A DNA stretch of 64,000 nt, from assembly GCF_002217285.1 (NCBI RefSeq), contig NZ_MUGW01000032.1:62001-126000 (forward strand), read 5' to 3'. Under the pieces are notes generated by a model. It ran no database searches and had not been told where the DNA came from. It was given only the letters and a program-made list of their open reading frames with translations. This DNA is from Flavobacterium hercynium (GTDB taxonomy: Bacteria; Bacteroidota; Bacteroidia; Flavobacteriales; Flavobacteriaceae). Made by a program: the position numbers and the translations under genes. How positions within the stretch are numbered: the first letter of the stretch is position 1; each line of letters opens with the position of its first letter. This document shows, piece after piece, positions 52,269 to 61,489 of this stretch.

Positions 52269-52970
52269 TTATACTTTAAAAACGTCTACATTTCTTTGGT
52301 TTATTTTTTCAGAAAAAACAACGCCATCTTTCATAAAAATTGTCTTCTGCGAAAAAGAAGCGTCATAATCAGAATGCGTAACCATAAGAATGGTAGCACC
52401 ACCAGCGTGCAGATCCGTTAAGAGTTCCATAACTTCATTTCCATTTTTACTGTCCAGATTTCCAGTTGGCTCATCGGCAAGAATAATTTTAGGATCGTTG
52501 ATCAATGCTCGTGCAACGGCTACACGTTGTTGTTGTCCTCCTGAAAGTTGTTGCGGAAAATGTTTTAAACGATGTGAAATTCCTAATATGTTAGCTATAT
52601 TGTTAACTTTATTACTTCGTTCTGCAGCTGCTACATTATTGTAGATCAAGGGTAATTCGATATTATCATAAACAGATAATTCGTCAATTAGATTGAAATT
52701 CTGAAAAATGAAACCGATATTTTCTTTTCGGGCTTTCGATTTCTGCGTTTCTTTTAATCCTACCATTTCCTGACCAAGCAGTTGATAGCTTCCCGCTGAA
52801 GCACTATCAAGTAAGCCTACGATATTGAGTAAAGTAGATTTTCCGCTTCCCGAAGGTCCCATAATGGTTATAAAGTCGCCTTCATTGATCGTTATTGAAA
52901 TATCGCTTAAGGCTTTGGTTTCGACTTCTTCTGTCCTAAATACTTTTGACAGGTTTTTAACTTTAATCAT
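52269..52970 (-). CDS. ABC transporter ATP-binding protein (MacB/LolD type)
   Basis: The 233-residue ATPase has Walker A MGPSGSGKSTLLN near 36-48, the Q-loop, signature LSGGQQQRVAVARAL near 141-155, Walker B IILADEPTGNLDS and the H-loop histidine in VTHSDYD. It is the LolD/MacB type that serves FtsX-like permeases. It is transcribed together with the permease gene that follows and is divergent from the two-component genes. Confidence 0.95.
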   Translation of the reverse strand: MIKVKNLSKVFRTEEVETKALSDISITINEGDFITIMGPSGSGKSTLLNIVGLLDSASAGSYQLLGQEMVGLKETQKSKARKENIGFIFQNFNLIDELSVYDNIELPLIYNNVAAAERSNKVNNIANILGISHRLKHFPQQLSGGQQQRVAVARALINDPKIILADEPTGNLDSKNGNEVMELLTDLHAGGATILMVTHSDYDASFSQKTIFMKDGVVFSEKINQRNVDVFKV

Positions 52971-53175
52971 ATTTAAATTTTAAAAGGTTGTTATTTGAGA
53001 TTGATTAGAAAAGATTTTGGATCTCGTTTTAGCATAATTTATTCTTTTCCGAATCCTGAAATAGAAACCGATTTAAACTAAAACTAAGATAATTGGTAAT
53101 ACGCATAATAGATACTTATTTTTGTTATTTTTACTATTAATTATAAAGCTGATTGCTGCTAATTTGTTGAACTTA

Positions 53176-53193
53176 AGGGGATTTTCGTGCCAA
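53176..53193 (-). promoter_or_regulatory. Possible sigma-54 promoter of the ABC exporter operon
   Basis: On the minus strand TTGGCACG (53193-53186) is a perfect -24 element. At the -12 position the sequence is TCCCC instead of the consensus TTGCW, so the match there is poor. The predicted start would be about 200 bp before the ATPase ATG. The adjacent sigma-54-type regulator makes it worth testing. Confidence 0.45.
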
Positions 53194-53253
53194 TAAATTA
53201 AAATTTGCAACTTCCTTATTTTTAAGATATTATTTTTAATGTAATTTTTTGAA

Positions 53254-53290
53254 TGTCCATTATCGGACACTTTTTGTCCGAAACCGAACA
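53254..53290. promoter_or_regulatory. Tandem 16-bp palindromes: likely response-regulator sites
   Basis: TGTCCA-TTAT-CGGACA (53254-53269) and TGTCCG-AAAC-CGAACA (53275-53290) share the form TGTCCR-N4-CGRACA, and their centres are 21 bp apart, about two helical turns. Site 2 ends three bases before the regulator ATG. They lie about 80 bp upstream of the possible sigma-54 promoter, the usual place for enhancer sites. Confidence 0.75.
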
Positions 53291-53293
53291 ACC

Positions 53294-54643
53294 ATGAAAA
53301 AAACGAACACTTCAATTTTAGTTATCGACGATCAGGAAGACATCCTTTTTGCATCAAAAATGTTCCTGAAAAAGCATTTTGAACATATTTTTACGCTCAA
53401 TAATCCCAAAAACATTGTCGAATTATTGTCTAAAAACAGTATTGATGTCGTTTTATTAGACATGAATTACAGAATTGGATTCGAAGACGGAAGAGAAGGT
53501 TTATACTTATTGAAAGAAATAAAAACGCTTTCGCCAAGAACAGTTGTTATTTTAATGACGGCTTTTGGAAAAGTTGAAACAGCCGTAGAAGGTTTAAAGG
53601 CAGGCGCTTTTGATTATATCTTAAAACCCTGGGAAAACGATCGATTACTTGAAGTAGTAAAACAAGCTGTTGATAAAGCTCGAAAAGAACAAAGAAAAGT
53701 ACAACCAATTACGTTTACGAATACTTTTTTTACAGGAAATTCAGAAGTCATAAAAAAAGTATACACTGTTGCTGATAAAGTAGCCAAAACAGAAGCTAAT
53801 GTGTTGATTTTAGGAGAAAACGGAACAGGTAAATTTGTTTTAGCACATTATATATACAGTCAGTCAGAACGGAAGAATCATCCGTTCGTACATGTCGATT
53901 TAGGTTCACTTAATGACAATATTTTCGAAAGTGAACTTTTTGGTTATGCCAAAGGTGCTTTTACAGATGCCAAAGTTGATACTCCCGGACGATTTGAAAT
54001 GGCTCAAAATGGTACTATTTTTTTAGATGAAATAGGAAACGTTCCGTTGCACTTACAATCGAAGCTGTTGCAGGTTATTCAAAACAGAACTGTGACGAGA
54101 TTAGGTGAATCTAAAGCGAGACCTTTGAATGTGCGCATTATTACAGCGACCAATTTAAATTTAAAAGAACAAGTCGCTGAACGAAATTTTAGAGAAGATT
54201 TGTATTATCGCATCAATACAATGGAAATTGTGCTGCCTCCGCTTCGGGAACGTCATGATGATAAAATTCCGCTTGCTGAATACCTTTTAGATAAAATGAT
54301 TGCGAAATACGGAAGAGATAATATTTCTTTTGAGAGTAAGGTTTTAGAACAAATAGAAAAACATGCCTGGAGCGGTAACATTCGCGAAATGGAAAACAGG
54401 ATCGAACGTGCCGTTATTCTTTGCGAAAATAATCTCATTACAGCTTCTGATCTTGATTTAGAGCGTGTAACTCATTATGAAGACAATCAGGAAGATACGC
54501 AACTCTCTTCTATCGAGAAGTCAACGGTTGAAAAGGCATTGCTAAAAAACAATAACAATATCAGTAAGACGGCAGAAGATTTAAGATTGTCCAGAGGAGC
54601 GCTGTACAGACGTTTAGAAAAATATAATATCAGTACCAATTAA
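53294..54643 (+). CDS. Sigma-54-dependent response regulator (NtrC type)
   Basis: The 449-residue protein has a receiver domain (D12, D13, phospho-acceptor D56), an AAA+ domain with Walker A GENGTGK (174-180) and Walker B LDE (244-246), and a Fis-type helix-turn-helix at the end. The GAFTGA loop that contacts sigma-54 reads GAFTDA (221-226). I take the ATG at 53294, giving MKKTNTSILVIDDQED. It is followed by its kinase gene 2 bp later. It probably controls the divergent ABC exporter. Confidence 0.93.
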   Translation: MKKTNTSILVIDDQEDILFASKMFLKKHFEHIFTLNNPKNIVELLSKNSIDVVLLDMNYRIGFEDGREGLYLLKEIKTLSPRTVVILMTAFGKVETAVEGLKAGAFDYILKPWENDRLLEVVKQAVDKARKEQRKVQPITFTNTFFTGNSEVIKKVYTVADKVAKTEANVLILGENGTGKFVLAHYIYSQSERKNHPFVHVDLGSLNDNIFESELFGYAKGAFTDAKVDTPGRFEMAQNGTIFLDEIGNVPLHLQSKLLQVIQNRTVTRLGESKARPLNVRIITATNLNLKEQVAERNFREDLYYRINTMEIVLPPLRERHDDKIPLAEYLLDKMIAKYGRDNISFESKVLEQIEKHAWSGNIREMENRIERAVILCENNLITASDLDLERVTHYEDNQEDTQLSSIEKSTVEKALLKNNNNISKTAEDLRLSRGALYRRLEKYNISTN

Positions 54644-54645
54644 CT

Positions 54646-55980
54646 ATGTTTAAGTCTTTAAAAATATATCATTTACTGTTTATTCGCCTGATATTAATTC
54701 TTGTGGTAATGACAATTACTATCAAAATTGAAAGCAGTACATTATTGTTTACCCAGATATTTTTGGGTTTCATCGCCCTAATGCTAATGGTCGAGCTTTA
54801 TTTTTATGTAAAAAATGCTTTTTCGATTTATGAAAGAACAATAGTCTCGATATTACAAAACGATTTTACTACAGATTACTCCAAACATAAATCGTATAAC
54901 AATTATGTGAACTTATTTCAATTGTATGAAAATCATAAGAATAAACAAAATGAAGAAGTGTCAAAAGACATTGTTTACCGTTCTATTTTAAACAATATTG
55001 AAACAGGAATTGTGATACTGCAAAAAGAAAATAATGATTGGAATGTATTCTTGATGAATGATTATTTCTGCAGCCACTTTAATGTTCCAAAGGTTTCAAA
55101 GTGGAAATACCTCAAAAATCAATTGCCTTCTTTGTGTGAAGTAATAGAACAACAAGATTTCAGAGAAGTAAAAACATCTTTGGAAATTAGAGTGAATCAG
55201 CAAGATACACAGACGTTTGCCATGCAGACTTCGAGAAGCGAAATTTATGGTCAGGATTATTTTATTGTTTTACTGGATTCGATTCAGAATGTAATTGATA
55301 AGAAAGAAAAAGAAGCGTGGATTAACCTCATGAAAGTTATCTCGCATGAATTACTTAATTCTGTTACCCCTATTCGATCACTTTTACAGAATTTACAGGA
55401 GTTAGTACAGCAGGAAACCATTTCGGCAGATGATATAGAAGATATGAAAAGCAGTGTCGCAGCGATGTTGCGACGAAGCGATCATTTACAGCAATTTATA
55501 GAAGGTTACCGCAAACTGGCTATGTTGCCTTCTCCTCAAAAAGAAAAAATTGATTTGCAAAAGCTAATAGACAATAGTCTTCAGATTATGTCACCTTTGT
55601 TTAAAAAAAATGCTATTGAAGTAATCAATAAAATAACTTTTAATCATTATTTATTTGTTGATGCACAGCAAATTGAACAGGTTCTTATCAATCTTTTCAC
55701 GAACTGCATTTATGCTTTGAATGAAATAGAAGAAAAGCGAATTACTATTACTTCAGAAATGAAAGATAACCGATTTTTTATCATGATTACAGATAACGGA
55801 AACGGTATCGAGAAAGAAATTGAAAACAAAGTATTTCTGCCCTTTTTCACCACGCGTAAAGAAGGTGCCGGAATTGGTTTAACCTTGTCTAAAAACATAA
55901 TCGAAGCGCATAATGGTTATCTTGCTTTGAAAAATGAAGAAGGTCAAACGACTTTTACCATTTGTCTGATAGAGAATTAA
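54646..55980 (+). CDS. Membrane sensor histidine kinase
   Basis: The 444-residue kinase has two N-terminal transmembrane helices (about 10-28, 32-53), a PAS-like sensor region (about 110-210), the phospho-acceptor H234 in ISHELLNSVTPIRSL and an ATPase domain with QVLINLFTNCIYAL (N box) and DNGNGI...GAGIGLTLSKNIIEAHNG (G boxes). It has almost no periplasmic loop, so it probably senses a membrane or cytosolic signal. It starts 2 bp after the regulator gene, so the two are coupled. Confidence 0.93.
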   Translation: MFKSLKIYHLLFIRLILILVVMTITIKIESSTLLFTQIFLGFIALMLMVELYFYVKNAFSIYERTIVSILQNDFTTDYSKHKSYNNYVNLFQLYENHKNKQNEEVSKDIVYRSILNNIETGIVILQKENNDWNVFLMNDYFCSHFNVPKVSKWKYLKNQLPSLCEVIEQQDFREVKTSLEIRVNQQDTQTFAMQTSRSEIYGQDYFIVLLDSIQNVIDKKEKEAWINLMKVISHELLNSVTPIRSLLQNLQELVQQETISADDIEDMKSSVAAMLRRSDHLQQFIEGYRKLAMLPSPQKEKIDLQKLIDNSLQIMSPLFKKNAIEVINKITFNHYLFVDAQQIEQVLINLFTNCIYALNEIEEKRITITSEMKDNRFFIMITDNGNGIEKEIENKVFLPFFTTRKEGAGIGLTLSKNIIEAHNGYLALKNEEGQTTFTICLIEN

Positions 55981-56022
55981 AGATAATAATGCTACTTTTA
56001 GTGCCTATTAAACCTGAATTAC

Positions 56023-56448
56023 ATGCTTCAAATTTTTGAAAAACGAGCAAGTCACATTCCTGCATTACAGAGGATATTTCTGGAATCCCGTCAAAAAACA
56101 TTTCATTGGTTAGACACAAGTGACTACAATATAACTGATTATGATCATCAGACCGAAGGTGAATTTGTTCTCGTAGCTGTTTTAGACGATGAAGCTGTGG
56201 GATTTATTTCGTTATGGATGCCCAATAATTTTATACATCACTTGTATATTGACGAGAAACATCAGCATCAAAAAATAGGTTCTAAATTACTCGAAGAAGC
56301 TATTCAATTGATGGAATCACCAATAACACTTAAATGTCTCGCCAACAATACAAAAGCAATTGATTTTTATACTAGTAAAGGGTTTATCCAAACAGAAAGA
56401 GGAAAATCTGCTCAGGGAGAATACATATTATTTTCGTTTAGGAAATAA
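56023..56448 (+). CDS. GNAT-family N-acetyltransferase
   Basis: The 141-residue protein is a GCN5-related acetyltransferase: the acetyl-CoA loop HQKIGSKLLEEAIQLM is near 84-99, and the preceding strand is IHHLYIDEKH. The substrate is unknown. It lies 42 bp after the kinase gene, but is not obviously part of that operon. Confidence 0.88.
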   Translation: MLQIFEKRASHIPALQRIFLESRQKTFHWLDTSDYNITDYDHQTEGEFVLVAVLDDEAVGFISLWMPNNFIHHLYIDEKHQHQKIGSKLLEEAIQLMESPITLKCLANNTKAIDFYTSKGFIQTERGKSAQGEYILFSFRK

Positions 56449-56553
56449 TTCATTTTATAGCTGACACACTGTTGTCATGCAACTTGTATAATTTTGTATT
56501 ACTAACGTATTAGTTAAGACCAACAAACTAAGCTCAGAACAAAATACAACAAC

Positions 56554-57132
56554 ATGATACCACTTGATTTAGATACTTTTTGTCCGACATGTCCAAACGA
56601 TTGGCGCGAATGGCTGGCTCAAAATCATGATTCAAAGCAATCTGTGTGGCTTGTATGCTATAAAAAGCAAGCAAATGTCCCCACAATTTCATGGAGTGAC
56701 GCTGTAGATGAAGCTTTGTGTTTTGGATGGATTGACAGCACCAGAAAATCTATAGATGATCAGCGTTTTATACAGTTTTTTTGCAGGCGTAAACCGAACA
56801 GCGGCTGGTCAAAAATTAATAAGGCTAAAGTAGAGCGTTTAATTGCTGAAGGATTAATGATGCAGGCGGGTCATGAAAGTATTCTAAAAGCCAAAGAAAA
56901 TGGCTCCTGGACTATTTTAGACGAAGTCGAAGAATTGCTTGTTCCGGAAGATTTACAGAAAAAACTATCTGAAAATGAAATAGCTGCTGCTTATTTTGAA
57001 GGTTTAAGTAAATCGGTTAAAAAAATTATTTTATACTGGATTACATCTGCCAAAAGAACGGAAACAAGGCAAAATAGAATCAATGAAGTCGCTACACTTG
57101 CGGCTCAGAAACAAAAGCCAAAACAGTTTTAG
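56554..57132 (+). CDS. YdeI/OmpD-associated family protein
   Basis: The 192-residue protein has the YdeI pattern: WREWLAQNHDSKQSVWLVCYKK near 18-39, SWSDAVDEALCFGWIDSTRK near 47-66 and a C-terminal WITSAKRTETRQNRI. Family members are linked to resistance to antimicrobial peptides in some bacteria; the mechanism is unclear. No signal peptide is present. Confidence 0.85.
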   Translation: MIPLDLDTFCPTCPNDWREWLAQNHDSKQSVWLVCYKKQANVPTISWSDAVDEALCFGWIDSTRKSIDDQRFIQFFCRRKPNSGWSKINKAKVERLIAEGLMMQAGHESILKAKENGSWTILDEVEELLVPEDLQKKLSENEIAAAYFEGLSKSVKKIILYWITSAKRTETRQNRINEVATLAAQKQKPKQF

Positions 57133-57201
57133 CGTTTATTTTTTTGTATTTATTTACTTTCATTTCGAGATTTTCATTTACTTTATATTAAAATTGAAAT
57201 C

Positions 57202-57768
57202 ATGAGCAACAAGAAAAATAGTTTATCAGCAGATCAGAAAGAAGCATTACTTGATGTACTACGAGTTCGTTTTGAAAAGAACATGAACCGTCATAAAGGT
57301 TTAGAATGGAATAAAATTCAGGAAAAACTAGAAGCTAGCCCAGAAAAACTCTATTCTTTGGATGAAATGGAAAGAACGGAAGGCGAACCTGATGTTGTAG
57401 GTTATGACGCTAAGACAAATGAATTTATCTTTTTTGATTGTTCACCGGAATCTCCAAAAGGACGCAGAAGTATTTGCTACGATCATGAAGCTTTAGAAAA
57501 AAGAAAAGAAAACAAACCCAAAGACAGTGCAATTAACTTTGCATCAGAAATGGGAATCGCAATACTGAATGAAGAGCAATACAGGGAACTCCAAAAATTG
57601 GGAGAATTTGATACTAAAACATCCAGCTGGATCGCAACTCCGCCAGCAATCAGAAAGCTTGGCGGTGCTATTTTTGCCGATTTCCGCTATAAAACTATTT
57701 TTATATACCATAACGGAGCAGATTCTTATTATGCTGCCAGAGGATTTCGCGGTTCTTTAAGAGTTTAG
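57202..57768 (+). CDS. DUF4256 protein
   Basis: The 188-residue cytosolic protein matches the DUF4256 pattern, for example LLDVLRVRFEKNMNRHKGLEWNKIQEKL and EMERTEGEPDVVGYD followed by ECS-type GRRSICYDHEAL. Its function is unknown. It ends 17 bp before the stop of the convergent serine hydrolase gene. Confidence 0.8.
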   Translation: MSNKKNSLSADQKEALLDVLRVRFEKNMNRHKGLEWNKIQEKLEASPEKLYSLDEMERTEGEPDVVGYDAKTNEFIFFDCSPESPKGRRSICYDHEALEKRKENKPKDSAINFASEMGIAILNEEQYRELQKLGEFDTKTSSWIATPPAIRKLGGAIFADFRYKTIFIYHNGADSYYAARGFRGSLRV

Positions 57769-57785
57769 AACTACGTTCCTCTACT

Positions 57786-59246
57786 CTATTTCTTCAAAGA
57801 AGTTCGGGCAGCATTTAATTCTTTTAGTTTAGCATTGATGTGCGCACGATAACCTTCATCATTATTTAATTCTCTTGCCTGCGTATAATTGGAGATTGCC
57901 TTTTCAAAGTCTTTATTGATTTCGTAGGCCTCTCCCAAACTGTCAAAAGCATTAAAAGATTTTGGGTGCTGCTCAGCATTAAGTTGAAATACAGTAATAG
58001 CTTCATTTGTTTTTTTATCCTGATTTAAAAGGATATAGCCTATCACATTTAAACTTTCTTCAAAATCAACATCCTTGTATTTAGGATCGTTTTTTAGTTT
58101 GACAAAAGTGCTTTTTAAATCAGTTATATTGCTTTTTGACGTTTTTAGCAACGTTTCGTAAGCAGCCACTTTATAATCAATAATATCATTGTCAAGCAAA
58201 TAAGCAATTTGATTGATGGTGTTTTCAACATTAAAAATCCCGCCTAATCCATTCGCCAGAAATATAATGCTTAAATCATCTTTAGGGAAAATTCTATAAG
58301 CCGTGATTCTACCACCTGAAAATCCATAAGAAATATGTCCGTTAACGATACGTTGATCCCATCCGGATGTGAATTCTGATTTCTCTTTCGTGTACGGAAA
58401 AACCTCCCACATCTTAGCTTTAGATGCATTGCTGATAATTTTTTTAGTTCGGAATTTTGCGTCCCAGGCTATAAATTGATTCATCGTGATATTAAGCCCA
58501 TTACAACTATTAAGATAATTTCCGTTGTATGGAAGCGCCATTTGTAAGCTGCCGGTAGCATAATTAAAATAAGGTGTTGCTCTATTTTGAATTATATCTC
58601 TTGAATCCGTTGAGAAAAGTACAGTATTTTTTGATGCCGCACCATCAAACTGATTTTCTGTAATATACATTTGAATATTCTGCTTCGTAACCGTTTCTAC
58701 TACTCTTTCCAGTAACCAAAAATTGGTTTGATTGTACTCGAATTTTTCTCCTTGCTTAAAATTTATGGGATCAGCAAATACTTTTTCTGCAGCTTCTTTT
58801 TCGTCTAGTTTTTCATATTTCACGATATCAGGAAGCCCCGAAGACTGTGTAAGTAAGTTTTTAATTTGTACTGTATTCCACGAAGCTGGTAAATCAGGTA
58901 TGTATTTAGAAACCGGATCTTCTAAAGATAGTTTTCCTTTCTCAATAAGTTGAAAAACTCCGGTTGCCACAATTGGTTTGGTCAGTGAATACAACCTGAA
59001 AATCGTAATATCCGAAACGGGAATATCATTTTCGATGTTAGCATATCCATAATTTTTACGGTGAATGATTTTTCCGTTTTTAATAATCGCAAGGGAAACA
59101 CCAGGAATTAAAGATGTTTTTTGTACCTGAGCTATATATTCATCAATTTGGGAAATTGATACTGGTTTAATGTTCTTTTGTGCTGTAGCTGCTGTAAATG
59201 ATAGTATTGCAGTGCACGAAATAAATAAATTGGTCAGGTTTATCAT
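57786..59246 (-). CDS. Secreted beta-lactamase-like serine hydrolase with TPR end
   Basis: The 486-residue protein has a signal peptide, a class C beta-lactamase-like domain (about 30-345) with the nucleophile motif S87-x-x-K90 (LYSLTKP) and YNQTN near 169-173 as the second active-site motif. A C-terminal tail from about 400 has TPR-like helices (AFDSLGEAYEINKDFEKAISNYTQARELN). It is likely a peptidase or esterase in the periplasm. I take the ATG at 59246; a TTG 21 bases upstream is the other in-frame option. Confidence 0.87.
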   Translation of the reverse strand: MINLTNLFISCTAILSFTAATAQKNIKPVSISQIDEYIAQVQKTSLIPGVSLAIIKNGKIIHRKNYGYANIENDIPVSDITIFRLYSLTKPIVATGVFQLIEKGKLSLEDPVSKYIPDLPASWNTVQIKNLLTQSSGLPDIVKYEKLDEKEAAEKVFADPINFKQGEKFEYNQTNFWLLERVVETVTKQNIQMYITENQFDGAASKNTVLFSTDSRDIIQNRATPYFNYATGSLQMALPYNGNYLNSCNGLNITMNQFIAWDAKFRTKKIISNASKAKMWEVFPYTKEKSEFTSGWDQRIVNGHISYGFSGGRITAYRIFPKDDLSIIFLANGLGGIFNVENTINQIAYLLDNDIIDYKVAAYETLLKTSKSNITDLKSTFVKLKNDPKYKDVDFEESLNVIGYILLNQDKKTNEAITVFQLNAEQHPKSFNAFDSLGEAYEINKDFEKAISNYTQARELNNDEGYRAHINAKLKELNAARTSLKK

Positions 59247-59385
59247 GGAAGTTTTTGTATTGAACAAACATACATTTTTTATTTTGACATTTCGTCGGTG
59301 TAGGTTATTTTTTGTTATTATTGCATCTCTTTATTTTCATGATATGATATGAGTATAATTAGTATCCTAAAATTTTAAATACAAT

Positions 59386-60756
59386 ATGAAAAATAAATTC
59401 CTGATTCTTTTTTTACTCCTAACCGCTTTTGCATTTGGACAAAAGACAACTTTTAAAATTAAATATTCTGAAAAGCTTGCCGTTTTTATTTTTCTACAGA
59501 ATCTATCTGAGGATTATCCTGAAAACGTTTTTAAAACAGAATTTATAAAATCAAAATACAATAATGAGCATTACAAGGACATCATTTCAAAGTTTAACCA
59601 ATTAAATATTTTCTATAGTTTTAGATTTGAGGAATATCCGTATGGCTCAAAAAAAAATATGCAGACAGAAGATATTCTGAAAAAGAACATGATTGAAACT
59701 GAAACGTTGGCAGATTTTAAACTTCGCAGCATGGGAATTGTTCCCAATAAAACGCTTAGTGATTTGGCAGAATACATTTCAGTATTTACACCTATCTACA
59801 ATGAATTGATTTACAATCCGAACAAAGATAAATTTGAGAAACAAATAGTAGAAATTACAAAATATGCTAGTGATAATCAAGCAGAGCACTATTTTGAAAC
59901 AGGCTTACTTTTTTACAATTCTGCTTGGGATGCTTCTATCCCATTTGAGATCGCTTTTTATCCTCTGCCTAATTCCAAAGGATTTACGGCTCAGGCATTC
60001 TGCAATAACTTTATAAGCGCTATTCAAACGGATTTAGAATCGTATAAAGATTTGTTTAGCGTAATGCTTCACGAAACCTATCATATAATTTATGATGAAC
60101 AATCGTTGGAGGTGAAAACAGAAATTGACGGTTATTTTAAAGAGAATAAATCAAATTGCAGCAATTATGCCTATCAGCTTATGAATGAAGCTTTAGCAAC
60201 AGCATTAGGAAATGGGTATGTTTACGAAAAATTGGACGGAAAAGTAGATCCGAATGATTGGTACGGTAGAAAGTATATTAACCTTATTGCAAAACAAATT
60301 TATCCTTTGGTTACAGCGTATATTGAACAGAAAAAACCAATCGAAAAAAATTTTATAGATAGTTATATTAAAATATACGAAGAAAATTTTCCGAATTGGA
60401 TAAACGAACTTGATAATATCATGACGTACAGATATGTACTTACTGAAAACGAGAAAGATTTTTCTTTGATCAGGCAACTGTTTCGCTACCGATCCCGAAC
60501 AGAATATGATTCGGCTATAACTGAATCAAGCATAGAAAAGATGCAAAATACACCCTTGACAAAAGTGGTTATTATCTCTAAAAACAGTAAAGAAAAGATT
60601 GCATTATTAAAACGTAAGTTTCCGGAATTAAAAAACTGGAAAGTCAATGCAAACAAAGAGTTTTCAGAAAAATTTCTGCTGGAAGATAAAAGTCAACTGA
60701 TTATTTTAAATCAAAAAGAAGCGACAATTGAGGCTCTCTTTAAATTACTTAAGTAG
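59386..60756 (+). CDS. Secreted HExxH protein, probable metalloprotease
   Basis: The 456-residue protein has a signal peptide (FLILFLLLTAFAFGQ) and the zinc motif HETYH (229-233), with E268 in MNEALATALGNG 35 residues later as a likely third ligand. The family is not recognised. The C-terminal part (from about 370) has no visible domain. Zinc protease activity is inferred from the motif only. Confidence 0.78.
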   Translation: MKNKFLILFLLLTAFAFGQKTTFKIKYSEKLAVFIFLQNLSEDYPENVFKTEFIKSKYNNEHYKDIISKFNQLNIFYSFRFEEYPYGSKKNMQTEDILKKNMIETETLADFKLRSMGIVPNKTLSDLAEYISVFTPIYNELIYNPNKDKFEKQIVEITKYASDNQAEHYFETGLLFYNSAWDASIPFEIAFYPLPNSKGFTAQAFCNNFISAIQTDLESYKDLFSVMLHETYHIIYDEQSLEVKTEIDGYFKENKSNCSNYAYQLMNEALATALGNGYVYEKLDGKVDPNDWYGRKYINLIAKQIYPLVTAYIEQKKPIEKNFIDSYIKIYEENFPNWINELDNIMTYRYVLTENEKDFSLIRQLFRYRSRTEYDSAITESSIEKMQNTPLTKVVIISKNSKEKIALLKRKFPELKNWKVNANKEFSEKFLLEDKSQLIILNQKEATIEALFKLLK

Positions 60757-60778
60757 AATATAATTAGATTTGCACATA

Positions 60779-60818
60779 AAAATACCCCAAAGAGTGTTTC
60801 CGCTTTTTGGGGTATTTT
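60779..60818. terminator. Bidirectional intrinsic terminator
   Basis: AATACCCCAAA pairs with TTTTTGGGGTATT around a 12-base spacer, with A and T runs on the outer sides. It serves the convergent HExxH and PepSY-like genes. Confidence 0.88.
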
Positions 60819-60834
60819 ATTAAATGAAGTTGTT

Positions 60835-61275
60835 TTAATCTTTATCTTTCTTGTCCTTTAAGACTTTTCCATCTTTTGTAAATTCCAGATCAATATTGTT
60901 GGTTAAATCTACATCGACATCTTTGTGACCGTAATCAATGTGTGTTACTTTTTCATAAGGATGATGCTGTGTAACATAATCATTTAGCCATTGTGGAAGA
61001 AATGCGGTTGGGATGGGCTTGTCATGTCCGTCAACTTCCCGATAAGAACCATCTTTCCAGAATTCTATTTCTGTACCGTCTTTAAGCTTGACTTCATATC
61101 CTTTTTCGCCATGTTCGGCATCTTTTTTTACAACATCAATGGTAGTATTGCTAAAGTATTGCTGTAAAAAATCCTGCGATGCCTTTGGTAGGTCTTTCAA
61201 TTCAATATTCTTTTGTGCATTAGCCGATGTACCAAGTACAAGTAAAAAAGCGGCTACTATTATTTTCGTTTTCAT
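60835..61275 (-). CDS. PepSY-like secreted protein
   Basis: The 146-residue protein has a signal peptide ending SANAQK and two repeats of the PepSY-like fold: YEVKLKDGTEIEFWKDGSYREVDG and IDYGHKDVDVDLTNNIDLEFTKDGKVL. This fold is common in Bacteroidota periplasmic proteins; the function is unknown, though some are linked to protease or lactamase inhibition. Confidence 0.87.
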   Translation of the reverse strand: MKTKIIVAAFLLVLGTSANAQKNIELKDLPKASQDFLQQYFSNTTIDVVKKDAEHGEKGYEVKLKDGTEIEFWKDGSYREVDGHDKPIPTAFLPQWLNDYVTQHHPYEKVTHIDYGHKDVDVDLTNNIDLEFTKDGKVLKDKKDKD

Positions 61276-61456
61276 GATTCTGATTAATTAATTGTTTGTA
61301 CCTAATTTAATACAATTTAAAGTGAATTCAAATCAAATTGGGAAAGATTTAGTGTTTATGATTTAAATACAGATCCCCAGAAACGCCTTGTAACTGATTC
61401 AGAAACAATTTTTTTGACTTTTTATTTAAATATGTATTCGCATTACTTTTTATTTA

Positions 61457-61473
61457 TATATTTGATATATCAA
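61457..61473. promoter_or_regulatory. Promoter -7 element overlapping MarR operator
   Basis: TATATTTG (61457-61464) fits TAnnTTTG. The 12-bp perfect palindrome TTGATATATCAA (61462-61473) overlaps its last bases and the expected start of transcription. Binding by the downstream MarR protein would block its own promoter. Confidence 0.75.
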
Positions 61474-61489
61474 GTAAATTTAAATACTG

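Larger units (their letters stand above)
52971..53293. other. Divergent regulatory region of the ABC exporter and two-component system
   Basis: This 323-bp region has no supported gene. It contains a possible sigma-54 promoter (53176-53193, minus strand) and two matching palindromes (53254-53290) just before the regulator start. An 80-codon reverse frame across it is not convincing. Confidence 0.75.

Noticed and set aside
53073..53315. 80-codon reverse frame in the ABC/two-component regulatory region
   Set aside because: It overlaps the operators and the start of the regulator gene, and has no promoter or recognisable content.
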